Below are positions 1-7,952 of a stretch of 64,000 nt of DNA, piece by piece. The translations under genes were made by a program, and so were the position numbers. The stretch is from Clostridiaceae bacterium. Lineage in GTDB: Bacteria; Bacillota; Clostridia; Lachnospirales; Lachnospiraceae. Location: positions 62,001 through 126,000 of the forward strand of contig QXXC01000006.1 of assembly GCA_009911305.1 (NCBI GenBank), read 5' to 3'. The notes beneath the pieces were generated by a model. That model saw only the letters and a list, made by a program, of their open reading frames with translations. It was not told where the DNA came from and did no database searches. How positions within the stretch are numbered: position 1 is the stretch's first letter; each line of letters starts with the position of its first letter.

Positions 1-437
1 GCCTTGAGCCCCGGCCTGTATACATGGAGATCATCCTCGTTTGTCCCGTCCAGCACGCAGTCCGCTCCCCGTTCCCGCGCAAATGCAAGAAGCGTCTGAA
101 ACAGATGGCGTTTACACAGATAGCACCGATCCGGCGGGTTGTCCCGAAGCTTTGCAAGCTCCAGCTCGTTCACCTCTATCACGTGATGATCAGCTCCCAG
201 CTCGGCGGCAACCCGGGCGGCGGTCTCCAGATCACAGGCCGGGTGCAGCATGGTCTGGAAGGTAACGGCATAGACTGGATTGTGAAATCGTTTTGCGCTC
301 TCACACGCCGCTTTCAGGAGCAGGCTGCTGTCCACGCCGCCCGAAAAAGCAACGCACACCGGCCCCCGGGCGCATTGATCCATAAACGCTTTTAAAGCTT
401 CAAACCGTTCCCTCAAAGACGGACTCATTTCTTTCAT
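1..437 (-). CDS. larE: LarE, sacrificial sulfur transferase (3' end beyond window)
   Basis: ATP-dependent PP-loop enzyme that, in the known family, converts the two carboxylates of the pincer nucleotide to thiocarboxylates, giving up its own cysteine sulfur. The visible 145 residues start MKEMSPSLRERF and carry the PP-loop motif SGGVDSS near residue 31, then NPPDRCYLCK (about 101-110), the region that holds the sacrificial cysteine in this family, and LDGTNEDD. The start lies 20 bases after the larC stop, so it belongs to the same operon. The C-terminal half is outside the window. Family assignment is firm because larB and larC are adjacent. Confidence 0.93.
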   Translation of the reverse strand, partial: MKEMSPSLRERFEALKAFMDQCARGPVCVAFSGGVDSSLLLKAACESAKRFHNPVYAVTFQTMLHPACDLETAARVAAELGADHHVIEVNELELAKLRDNPPDRCYLCKRHLFQTLLAFARERGADCVLDGTNEDDLHVYRPGLK

Positions 438-457
438 CTTTAAAATCTCCCCCCGGC

Positions 458-1783
458 TCACCCGCAGCAGCTCCTTATGTCCTCCGCCACTCCGGCAAAT
501 ACCTCCTGGAATCCCAGCCCCTTTTCACGGCAGATGGATCGCACGCTCTCATATTCCGGATAGCAGGAAACCTGCTCCCCCAGACGGCAGAGCTTCGCCG
601 TCACTTCGCCGTAGCGGGTCCGGACGCGCCTCGTTTCCCGTTCCATCACCGTCCGCTCCACCGGATAGCGGCGGATTCCGATCGTGGTTGTCGCTGAAAA
701 TACGATCTGTTCCATGCGCCCAATCTCAGATGCGCCGCACAGCACGTGAAGCGTATAGCCGGGGCGGTTCTTTTTCATAAAGGCAGGCGTATACCACACA
801 TCCCTGGCTCCGGCCTCCAAAAGCTGCTCCATGGCAAATCCAAGCGCCTCTCCGGCGCAGTCGTCCAGATTCGCCTCCAGTACCCAGACCTCCTGCGTTT
901 TCTCTTTCGGGCAAATCAGCATGGCGCGCAGGATATTGGCCTGCTCAAAATCCTTATTTCCCGCCCCGATTCCGATTTTTTCGATCGTATAGCATTCGGG
1001 CATGGCATCCTCTGTCCGGAGCGCAGCCGCAATCGCCGCGCCCGTAGGCGTCACCATCTCACCCTGATTGTGCGTAAAACGCAGCGTCAGTCCATGGCCG
1101 GAGGCAATATTGGCTGTAGCCGGAACCGGAACCGGCATCACGCCGTGCTGACAGCGCACATATCCCTGACCCTCTGCCAGCGGCGATACATAAACCCTGG
1201 AAATACCCAGATTGTGGAAGCATACCGCCGCGCTGACAATATCCACAATCGAGTCAATCGCCCCTACCTCGTGAAAGTGAACCTCTTCCAGCGCAATTCC
1301 GTGCGCCTTTGACTCAGCCTCAGCCACAATTGAAAACATCCTCCGGGCCAGAGCCTTCACACAGTCATCTGTATTAAGACGATCAATGATTGCAAAAATA
1401 TCATTTAAATTCCTGTGTATATGGTCATGGGCATGAACATGGCCGTGAGCACGCTCCCCGTGGCTGTGGCCGTCCCCGCCATGTTCATGGCTGTGAGCAT
1501 GTTCCCCGTGGCTGTGGCCGTCCCCGCCATGTTCATGGCTGTGAGCATGTTCCCCGTGGCTGTCCTCATCCTCCAGATGGACGTCAAAATCAAAGGCGTC
1601 AATCCCGCATTTCTTCTTCCTTCCAAAATGCAGATGATACCCGCCCACTCCCAGGCTTTCAAGGGCCTTTTCCAGAACCTCTCTGTCCGCCCCCAGATCC
1701 AGTAATGCTCCCACTGTCATATCCCCGCTGATCCCGGAGCTGCAGTCCAGATATAAATATCTCTCTTTTTTCTCTCCCATCAT
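458..1783 (-). CDS. larC: LarC, nickel insertion enzyme for the NPN cofactor
   Basis: Known family role: CTP-dependent nickel chelatase (cyclometallase) that inserts Ni into the dithiolated pincer nucleotide, the last step of NPN cofactor synthesis. The 441-residue protein begins MMGEKKERYLYLDCSSG and has the family glycine-rich start (SSGISGDM), then a histidine-rich linker at residues 75-123 (about 20 His) made of a repeated 16-residue unit beginning GGDGHSHGEHAHSH. That linker probably stores or delivers nickel (inference). Here larC is one uninterrupted frame; in Lactobacillus plantarum it is split and joined by programmed frameshifting. The start overlaps the larB stop as ATGA, so the two are translationally coupled. 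Confidence 0.95.
   Translation of the reverse strand: MMGEKKERYLYLDCSSGISGDMTVGALLDLGADREVLEKALESLGVGGYHLHFGRKKKCGIDAFDFDVHLEDEDSHGEHAHSHEHGGDGHSHGEHAHSHEHGGDGHSHGERAHGHVHAHDHIHRNLNDIFAIIDRLNTDDCVKALARRMFSIVAEAESKAHGIALEEVHFHEVGAIDSIVDIVSAAVCFHNLGISRVYVSPLAEGQGYVRCQHGVMPVPVPATANIASGHGLTLRFTHNQGEMVTPTGAAIAAALRTEDAMPECYTIEKIGIGAGNKDFEQANILRAMLICPKEKTQEVWVLEANLDDCAGEALGFAMEQLLEAGARDVWYTPAFMKKNRPGYTLHVLCGASEIGRMEQIVFSATTTIGIRRYPVERTVMERETRRVRTRYGEVTAKLCRLGEQVSCYPEYESVRSICREKGLGFQEVFAGVAEDIRSCCG
1415..1561 (-). repeat. 48-bp tandem repeat encoding the LarC His-rich linker
   Basis: The linker of larC is built from a 48-base unit present in about two and a half nearly identical in-frame copies, each encoding GGDGHSHGEHAHSHEH. 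DNA identity between copies is close to perfect, so the repeat is recent and prone to length change by slippage while staying in frame. Confidence 0.85.
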
Positions 1784-2526
1784 TTTTTCACCGCCAGTCT
1801 GTTTATCTGAGCCGCCAGATAGCCGGCTCCGTACCCATTGTCAATATTTACCGTTGAAATCCCGTTTGCACACGAATTTATCATCGTAAGCAGCGCCGAA
1901 AGCCCGTGAAAGCTCGCCCCATAACCGACCGAGGTGGGGACGGCAATCACCGGATTCTCCACCAGGCCGGCCACCGCCGTACCCAGCGCGCCTTCCATCC
2001 CGGCCACGGCAATCACGCAGTTTGCCCGTACAATCTGTTCCCGCTTCGAGAGCAGGCGGTGTATCCCCGCCACCCCCACGTCGTAAAACCGTTCCACAAA
2101 GCACCCGAAAAATTCCGCCGTCTGCGCCGCCTCCTCTGCCACCGGAATATCCGCTGTCCCCCCGGTGCAGACGGCCACGCGCCCGTACAGCCGCTTTCCC
2201 TCCGGCTCTATCCTCAGAATCCGCGAGATCGGATCATACAGAATGCCCGGAATCTGCTCCCGCACCAGCTCAAACTGACGCTTTGACGCCCGCGTCCCCA
2301 GCACCTCGCCATTTTCCCGGTACAGTGTCTCAAAGATCGATGCAAGGTACGCATCCGGCTTCCCCTCACAGAAAACCGTTTCCGGAAAACCGGAGCGCAG
2401 CTTCCTGTGCAGATCCAGCTTCGCAAAGCCCAGATCCTCATACGGCAGATTTTTCAGCCGTTCCTCCGCTTCCTCGATCCCCATCCGCCCCTCCCGGACC
2501 TCACGGAGCATCCCTTTTATATCCAT
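1780..2526 (-). CDS. larB: LarB, pincer nucleotide biscarboxylate synthase
   Basis: LarB carboxylates and hydrolyses nicotinic acid adenine dinucleotide to pyridinium-3,5-biscarboxylate mononucleotide, the first step of NPN synthesis. The protein has the PurE-like C-terminal half: CTGGTADIPVAEEA (about 141), FYDVGVAGIHR, AVAGMEGALGTAVAGL and PTSVGYGASFHG. I place the start at the ATG preceded by AGGAGG (protein MDIKGMLREVREG, 248 aa); the frame stays open 20 codons further upstream without a better site. The stop overlaps larC by four bases. Confidence 0.94.
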   Translation of the reverse strand: MDIKGMLREVREGRMGIEEAEERLKNLPYEDLGFAKLDLHRKLRSGFPETVFCEGKPDAYLASIFETLYRENGEVLGTRASKRQFELVREQIPGILYDPISRILRIEPEGKRLYGRVAVCTGGTADIPVAEEAAQTAEFFGCFVERFYDVGVAGIHRLLSKREQIVRANCVIAVAGMEGALGTAVAGLVENPVIAVPTSVGYGASFHGLSALLTMINSCANGISTVNIDNGYGAGYLAAQINRLAVKK

Positions 2527-2610
2527 TTCCACACTACCTCCTGTCGCGCTTCCCCAATTGTAATATGAATCCCGCCGGTTCGTCAATTGTGAATCGAACA
2601 GACTGCCGGT

Positions 2611-3237
2611 TCACCCCGCCTGAAACGGCGCTGCTTTATGAAGCGTAACGCGCCTGGTGCATATCCTCTCCAAAAGCCCCTCGCTGTGGCTCACCGCCAG
2701 AATCCCGATCTCCCGCCTCTTCGCCTCCTCCAGAACCGCGTTCCAGACTACACTCTGCGTCACCATGTCCAGCATCGTGGTAATCTCGTCCGCCAAAAGG
2801 ATCCGCGTCCCTTCTCCCATCGCCCGGGCAATACAGAATCGCTGCAGCTCGCCTCCGGAAAGCTCCGACGGAAAGCGATCCAGCCATTCCTCCCTGATTC
2901 CCAGACGGCGGATCAGCCCTTCCGGAATCTCCCCGCCCTCCTTCAAAACCTGCCTCATCCTCCATCTTGGATTCACGGACTGCTCCGGGTGCTGCCAGAT
3001 CATCTGTACCGGCAGACGGCCCTTATATGCCTCAAGAGGTCTGTTATCCAGCATGATGCGCCCCTCTGTGGGCCTCTCGTATCCCGCCAGAAGCTTACAG
3101 AGCGTCGTTTTCCCAAACCCGCTCGGCGCCGTCAGGCCCACCCGTTCCCCGGCTTCCACAAAAATGGAAACGCGGTCAAGGATCCGCCTCCTGCCCCTCC
3201 CATATTGAAACGATATCTCCTCAGCCGCAAGCCTCAT
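2611..3237 (-). CDS. Nickel/peptide-type ABC importer ATPase, second subunit (NikE/OppF-like)
   Basis: One of two ATPases of the importer. Walker A is APSGFGKTTL (about 38-47), the Q-loop region is WQHPEQSVNP, the signature LSGGELQRFCIARAM and the Walker B region ILLADEIT. At 208 residues it is shorter than usual OppF/NikE (about 260-330) because it lacks the C-terminal oligopeptide-transporter extension. Its ATG overlaps the stop of the preceding ATPase. Together with the permeases and the downstream lar genes it most likely powers nickel uptake; a peptide substrate cannot be excluded from sequence alone. Confidence 0.85.
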   Translation of the reverse strand: MRLAAEEISFQYGRGRRRILDRVSIFVEAGERVGLTAPSGFGKTTLCKLLAGYERPTEGRIMLDNRPLEAYKGRLPVQMIWQHPEQSVNPRWRMRQVLKEGGEIPEGLIRRLGIREEWLDRFPSELSGGELQRFCIARAMGEGTRILLADEITTMLDMVTQSVVWNAVLEEAKRREIGILAVSHSEGLLERICTRRVTLHKAAPFQAG

Positions 3238-4052
3238 CGCCCCGCCTCCTCCCAGACATGGAAGCCATTCTCCGGCATGGCGCGGTACAGCGCCTGCGTA
3301 TACGGCTCCTTTAAGTTTTTCCCTTCCCTGAAATCGCCCGGATCCGCTTCCTCAATAATATTCCCCTCATAAAATATCAGTATCCGGTCCGCGCATTCCA
3401 GCGCCAGCTCCAGATCGTGCGTAATCAGAAGCACAGCCGCCCCCTCGCAGGCCAGCTCCTTAAAATGCCCGGCCACCCGCCTGGCTGTATGCGCATCGAG
3501 CCCGGGCGTGGGCTCGTCGGCAATGATCAGCCGCGGATCTCCCATCAGAGCCGACGCAATCAGCACGCGCCTTGCCATCCCACCGGAGAGCTGAAACGGA
3601 TAGAGCCGTTCCGTTTCCGGCCCCAGGCCATAGCGCTCTAAAAGCCCCCTGCACGTTTCCCGCGCCGCCGCATCCCTGCGTCCCCCGCGTATCTGCTGCC
3701 CCACCCGCATCATGGGATCCAGATAAGAAACTCCCTGCGGAACCAGGGCGATCTCATTTCCGCGAAGCGCAGCGAGGCGTTTTTCGTCAAGTAGCTGCCC
3801 ATCGTAATAAATCCTGCCTTCCATACAGCAGTTATAAGGCAAAATCCCCATAATCGCATGAGCCAAAAGGCTTTTTCCCGAACCGCTGGCCCCCACAATG
3901 GCTGTCAGCCTTCCTCTCTCCACCTGACAGCCAAGCCCCCGCACCGGATGGAGGTGTCTGCGTTTAAGCCCCCTGTCATATTGTGTAAAGGTGATATGCA
4001 GATCCCGTATTTCCAAAAGAATCCCGTTTCCCATTCCGCTCCCCCTACTCAT
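3234..4052 (-). CDS. Nickel/peptide-type ABC importer ATPase, first subunit (NikD/OppD-like)
   Basis: First ATPase of the importer. It has Walker A GASGSGKSLL (about 54-63), Q-loop LVPQGVSYLDPMM, signature LSGGMARRVLIASAL and Walker B RLIIADEPT, then the H-loop ITHD and a short C-terminal extension (KEPYTQALYRAMP) typical of the OppD/NikD class. Two starts are possible: the ATG at 4052, overlapping the stop of the preceding permease, or the ATG at 4034, better spaced after GGGGGAG. The stop overlaps the next ATPase by ATGA. Confidence 0.87.
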   Translation of the reverse strand: MSRGSGMGNGILLEIRDLHITFTQYDRGLKRRHLHPVRGLGCQVERGRLTAIVGASGSGKSLLAHAIMGILPYNCCMEGRIYYDGQLLDEKRLAALRGNEIALVPQGVSYLDPMMRVGQQIRGGRRDAAARETCRGLLERYGLGPETERLYPFQLSGGMARRVLIASALMGDPRLIIADEPTPGLDAHTARRVAGHFKELACEGAAVLLITHDLELALECADRILIFYEGNIIEEADPGDFREGKNLKEPYTQALYRAMPENGFHVWEEAGR

Positions 4053-4935
4053 GCGCGCTTCCCGGATCCAGAAGGGCCTTTAATCCCTGTCCCAGCCCCT
4101 CAAACGCAAGAATCACCGCCGCCAGCGCCGCTCCCGGAAACAGCGCCAGCCACCACTTTCCCGTCATCAGATACGACATGCTCTCTGACAGAATCACGCC
4201 TGCCGCCGGCGTCTCCGGAGGGAGTCCGAAGCCCAGAAAGGTAATGGACGCCTCATGGAGAATGGCATGCGGAAACAAAAGAACCAGCCCTGTCACAAAC
4301 TGCGGCGCAAGCTGCAGAAGCATGTGCCTTACGGCTGTCTGGAATGCGTTCATCCCCAGCTTCTGTGAAATCCTCACATACTGGCTCGTCCGGATCTGCA
4401 AAACCTCCGCGCGCAGAAGCCTGGCCAGGGACGGCCAGTGCGTCAAAGCGATTCCGGCCGCCACGCCGCAAAAGCCCTTTCCCACCGCGCAGGAAATCAG
4501 GATTAACAAAAGCATATGAGGAATTCCCATCATCAGATCAATCAGTCCCGAAATCAGCCCGTCCGCCGCGCCCCCCGTCAGTGCAGCCGCTGTCCCGAGA
4601 ACCAGGGCAATCAAAGCGCTTGCAGCCGCTGTCACACACCCTAAACGGATACTCAGAGAAAGCCCTGCCACAGTCCGTTTCATCATGTCCCGCCCCAGCC
4701 AGTCTGTTCCAAACGGATACGAAAAGCAGGGCGGGAGATTTTTTCTGGAAAAGTCCGCCGCCATGGCGTCCTCCAGCCAGATACTCCCCAGAAATGCCAC
4801 AGCCGCCAGAAAAACAGCCGCGCACACAAGCGCAGCCGCCATCCGTCCTCTTCGGCTGCGGACATACGGCCATGACGGCGGCGTCTTCTGTGTTCTCCCC
4901 CCGTGTTTTCGCGTCTCATGAGCCGTCATGGACAT
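4045..4935 (-). CDS. Nickel/peptide-type ABC importer permease (NikC/OppC-like)
   Basis: Inner-membrane permease of the OppC/NikC class. After a basic cytoplasmic N-terminus it has one membrane segment (about residues 30-50), the periplasmic motif FGTDWLGRDMMKR that marks this class, and five further hydrophobic segments; the EAA-type loop is around HEASITFLGFGLPPETP. I chose the start preceded by GGAGGCAGGCTGC (protein MSMTAHETRKHGG), which overlaps the upstream permease by 20 bases. The frame is open a further 31 codons inside that gene without a good ribosome-binding site. Confidence 0.87.
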   Translation of the reverse strand: MSMTAHETRKHGGRTQKTPPSWPYVRSRRGRMAAALVCAAVFLAAVAFLGSIWLEDAMAADFSRKNLPPCFSYPFGTDWLGRDMMKRTVAGLSLSIRLGCVTAAASALIALVLGTAAALTGGAADGLISGLIDLMMGIPHMLLLILISCAVGKGFCGVAAGIALTHWPSLARLLRAEVLQIRTSQYVRISQKLGMNAFQTAVRHMLLQLAPQFVTGLVLLFPHAILHEASITFLGFGLPPETPAAGVILSESMSYLMTGKWWLALFPGAALAAVILAFEGLGQGLKALLDPGSAHE

Positions 4936-5941
4936 GCAGCCTGCCTCCTTTCCTTCCTGCGTCTGCGCGCATCCTTGGATCTGCCGCCAGATACAGCAGA
5001 TCCGCAGCGAAATTTCCGGCAAATACAAGGGCGGCGCTGATGAGCGTAATTCCCATCAGCAGCGGCACATCGCTCCCGAGCCCCGCCGTGACAGCCGCCT
5101 GCCCCAGCCCCGGATAGGAAAATACCTCCTCCACCAGCACGGAGCCGCCGAACATCTCACTGATCGACCCAAACTGCAGTGTAATCGCCGGAAGCAGAAG
5201 CCCCCGAAGCCCGTGACGCCGTATCAGCCGCCATCCCTGCTCCCCTCTGGCCCTGGCATAGCAGATATAATCGCTTTCCATCACCTCAATCATTTTGCTT
5301 CTCGTATGCATGGCCATATTCGGCACACCCGTAAGTCCCAGAGTCAGCGCCGGCAGAAACGCATGGCTCAGCCGATCCGCAAGCGTCGCCTCCGCAGCCG
5401 CCATACCCACAGGAATGCTGAAGCCGATCGGGAAAATGGGAAACCGGACAGCCAGAAGCATGAGAAGCATCATAGCCAGCCAGAACGCCGGCATTCCGGC
5501 GGCCGCCATGCACCAGGCCGTGATGAGCCGATCCTGCCATTTTCCCCTCTTAACCCCGGAAATGACCCCCAGAAGAAAACCAAGCCCCCCGGACAGCGCC
5601 CAGGCAGATGCCATCAGCCACAGGGAACTGGCCGCCTTTTCCCTGATCACATCCAGAACCGGACGCCGATACAGAAGCGACACGCCAAGCTCCCCCCGGA
5701 CAGCGCCGCCCAGCCAGTTAAGAAACCGCCTTCCGGCCGGAATTCCCACGCCCCAGTATGCTTCCAGCCTCTTTATCTGCTCCTGTGACATGGAACCCAG
5801 GGCCGCCTGCCCCACATTGCTCTTCAGCGGATCAACCGGTGACAGAGACACCAGAAAAAAAGCCATAACGCTTACTGCCGCAAGGTACAGCCAAAACCTG
5901 GCCAGCCGTTTCCCGATATACCCCGCTGTGCTTTTGCTCAT
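4916..5941 (-). CDS. Nickel/peptide-type ABC importer permease (NikB/OppB-like)
   Basis: Partner permease of the OppB/NikB class with about six membrane segments. It begins MSKSTAGYIGKRLARFWLYLA, whose first helix contains the usual SPVDPLKSN loop, and carries the ARARGEQGWRLIRRHGLRG segment that contacts the ATPase. The ATG at 5941 overlaps the stop of the binding-protein gene (ATGA), which argues for this start rather than the in-frame ATG five codons earlier. Confidence 0.88.
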   Translation of the reverse strand: MSKSTAGYIGKRLARFWLYLAAVSVMAFFLVSLSPVDPLKSNVGQAALGSMSQEQIKRLEAYWGVGIPAGRRFLNWLGGAVRGELGVSLLYRRPVLDVIREKAASSLWLMASAWALSGGLGFLLGVISGVKRGKWQDRLITAWCMAAAGMPAFWLAMMLLMLLAVRFPIFPIGFSIPVGMAAAEATLADRLSHAFLPALTLGLTGVPNMAMHTRSKMIEVMESDYICYARARGEQGWRLIRRHGLRGLLLPAITLQFGSISEMFGGSVLVEEVFSYPGLGQAAVTAGLGSDVPLLMGITLISAALVFAGNFAADLLYLAADPRMRADAGRKGGRLHVHDGS

Positions 5942-7629
5942 CCCTGCCACTCCCATTCATCCACATTATTTACAATCGACCAGCCGTGGCCGTGCGGGTG
6001 GATCTTCTGCCTGGCCACATGCAGACCGTCCCGCACCCAGTATAAATGATCGATATTCACCAGCCACACCCACGGAATATCGCCCTGAGCCGTAATTCCG
6101 CTCTCCCCGTCCCACTGCGCCTTTTTCCAGAGCTCATAGGACGACTCCAGATCCGGGGAAGCCAGCGCTGTATCCATGTACGCATCCACAGCCGCATTCG
6201 CATAAGGCGAATACGAAGCCAGGCCCGTGTCTTTCATGGTATGGTAAATGTTGTAAAGCTCCATCGGCGTATGCGCTCCCCAGCCCCACACAAGCGGCTG
6301 CGACTGCGCCTCGTCATACGCTGTGTCCCATCCGGTTCCCCGGATCGACGCGTCGATCCCCAGCTCCTTTAGCTGATTCGCCGTATCCGCCGCCAGCGCC
6401 TGCCGGATCGAGTCATTTGCTGTATAGAGGAACGTAAGCTCTGCCCGCGCCCCGTCCTTTACAAGGATCCCGTCCTCTCCCGGCTCCCAGCCCGCCTCCT
6501 TCAAAAGCCGTTTTGCCTCCTCCCGGTCACAGGACGCCTCTGCTGCTTCATTATACCACGGCGCCTGATCGCAGACGCTGTAGGCCGGCCTCCCATATCC
6601 GTTCAGGACATGCTCAATCATCGCCTCCCGGTCAATGGCCAGGTTAATCGCGCGCCGCACCCGCACATCCGAGGTAAAATCATTTCCGAGCAAAAGCCCG
6701 TCCCTTTCCCGGGCCGGAACCGCCGGCAGGTTAAAGCCCCTGTTGTCCACCGTCCTGCACGCAAGGAGCGAATACCCGGGCAGCTCCTGATCCGCGTAGG
6801 ACGCCGCCGTATACGCTGCATCCGCCTGGCCTGACAGAACGGCCGCAAAGGCGGCGTCCTCATCCATAAACAGCACTGTCACCTGCTTCATCTTTGGCGC
6901 ATCCCCGTAATAATCCGCATTTGCCTCAAATACCGCCTGCTGCCCTCTGTCCCACTGCTTCAGCACATAGCGCCCGGAACCAATCGGATGGCTCCCGTAA
7001 TCCGGGCCGTATGCATGTTCCGGCACAATCCCGGTAATCGCCATGGTATACGGCCAGATGGAAAACGGCCGTTCCATCACAAATTCCACCGTCGTCTCAT
7101 CCAGGGCCCGCGCCTCCCGAAGCATTGTGAAATCATTCACAGAGCTGCTGTCCCGCAGCAAATTATACGTAAACGCCACATCCTCTGCCGTCAGCCGCTC
7201 TCCGTCCGAAAAACGCGCGTCGTTCCGTATGGCCACTGTCCAGGCCAACCCATCCTCAGACACCTCCATCTCCGTCGCCAAATCATAACCGATGGTCAGA
7301 TCCGGCTTCGTCACAGTAAGCGTGCTCTGGATCAGCGGCTCATGCACATGCTCTCCTGCCCCCCAGCCGTAAACCGGATCAAATCCTGCAGCCGGCTCGG
7401 AATTGGGAGACATGACTACAATCACCGAACTCCCGCGTTCTGACGCTTCCCCTCCTGCCGAAAGCCGGACATCTTCCCCCGCACGGGTTTTCTCTCCCTC
7501 TTGAACGGCCTGCCGGCCCGCGCCCCCGCAGCCCGCCGCAGACAACGTCCCTGCGGCCAGACAGACCGCCAGAGCGGCCGCGCGGCTCCTGCAGCCATAA
7601 AGACTACTATCGTTTTGTTTCCCTTTCAA
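5938..7629 (-). CDS. Extracellular solute-binding lipoprotein, family 5 (nickel/peptide importer)
   Basis: Substrate-binding component that captures the ligand outside the membrane. I propose a TTG start at 7629, preceded by AGAAAGGAG at normal spacing, giving a 563-residue lipoprotein whose signal peptide ends in the lipobox LSAAGC. The frame is open 33 codons further up to an ATG at 7728, but that would put a second hydrophobic stretch before the signal peptide. Family-5 landmarks follow: DGLAWTVAIRNDARFSDGERLTAEDV, HPIGSGRYVLKQWDRGQ and VRRAINLAIDREAMIEHVLNG. Nickel is the likeliest ligand because the same transcript encodes the NPN pathway; this is inferred from context. Confidence 0.85.
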   Translation of the reverse strand: MKGKQNDSSLYGCRSRAAALAVCLAAGTLSAAGCGGAGRQAVQEGEKTRAGEDVRLSAGGEASERGSSVIVVMSPNSEPAAGFDPVYGWGAGEHVHEPLIQSTLTVTKPDLTIGYDLATEMEVSEDGLAWTVAIRNDARFSDGERLTAEDVAFTYNLLRDSSSVNDFTMLREARALDETTVEFVMERPFSIWPYTMAITGIVPEHAYGPDYGSHPIGSGRYVLKQWDRGQQAVFEANADYYGDAPKMKQVTVLFMDEDAAFAAVLSGQADAAYTAASYADQELPGYSLLACRTVDNRGFNLPAVPARERDGLLLGNDFTSDVRVRRAINLAIDREAMIEHVLNGYGRPAYSVCDQAPWYNEAAEASCDREEAKRLLKEAGWEPGEDGILVKDGARAELTFLYTANDSIRQALAADTANQLKELGIDASIRGTGWDTAYDEAQSQPLVWGWGAHTPMELYNIYHTMKDTGLASYSPYANAAVDAYMDTALASPDLESSYELWKKAQWDGESGITAQGDIPWVWLVNIDHLYWVRDGLHVARQKIHPHGHGWSIVNNVDEWEWQG

Positions 7630-7799
7630 GATTCCCTGCTTCTCCTTTCTAAAACCTTTCCAAAGACAAAAAAATACCAGAAAAGCTCCGCCCTTTCCGG
7701 GCAGAAATACCTTCCTGGTATCTGTCATTCAATCACGTATCGCCTCATCTGCAAATTTTCACCGCTGTCTTCGTATCTTCACAGTCATGAAAAAATCCC

Positions 7800-7860
7800 C
7801 GTTATCATTCTCCGCTTCGGCGGAGCTAAGCAGCTTTTGCCGCCCGGATTTACAGGGCTT
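7800..7860 (-). promoter_or_regulatory. Structured 5' leader, possible attenuator (class unassigned)
   Basis: The transcript leader contains a perfect hairpin, CTCCGC-CGAA-GCGGAG (7810-7825). Just upstream a GGGCGGC segment could instead pair with the CCGCC of that stem, so two mutually exclusive folds are possible. A run of six T follows at about 7786-7791. I could not match it to a known riboswitch class, including NiCo; the regulatory role is a guess. Confidence 0.3.
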
Positions 7861-7866
7861 AATAAA

Positions 7867-7895
7867 ATTATAGCCGCAGCGGCCGGATCCGTCAA
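7867..7895 (-). promoter_or_regulatory. Sigma-A promoter of the importer-lar operon
   Basis: On the minus strand a TTGACG box (7890-7895) and a perfect TATAAT (7867-7872) are separated by 17 bases. No gene lies between it and the binding-protein gene, so it should drive the whole operon with a leader of roughly 230 bases. Confidence 0.75.
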
Positions 7896-7952
7896 TCCTT
7901 TTTATTTATGAGAGCGTTTTTGTTACGTTCACGGCATTGCTGCCTCTTTTGC

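Noticed and set aside
1415-1561. CRISPR-like spaced repeats
   Set aside because: The repeat units are contiguous and in frame with larC, with no unique spacers between them.
1390-1731. Two long plus-strand frames opposite the larC His-rich region
   Set aside because: They mirror the tandem repeat on the coding strand and show repetitive low-complexity protein; larC on the minus strand explains the region fully.
2022-2648. 208-codon plus-strand frame opposite larB
   Set aside because: Proline- and arginine-rich translation typical of an antisense shadow in GC-rich DNA; larB has strong family motifs.
7800-7860. NiCo (czcD) or molybdenum-cofactor riboswitch upstream of the nickel importer
   Set aside because: The conserved loops of those classes could not be found; only a simple hairpin with a possible alternative pairing is visible, so no class is claimed.
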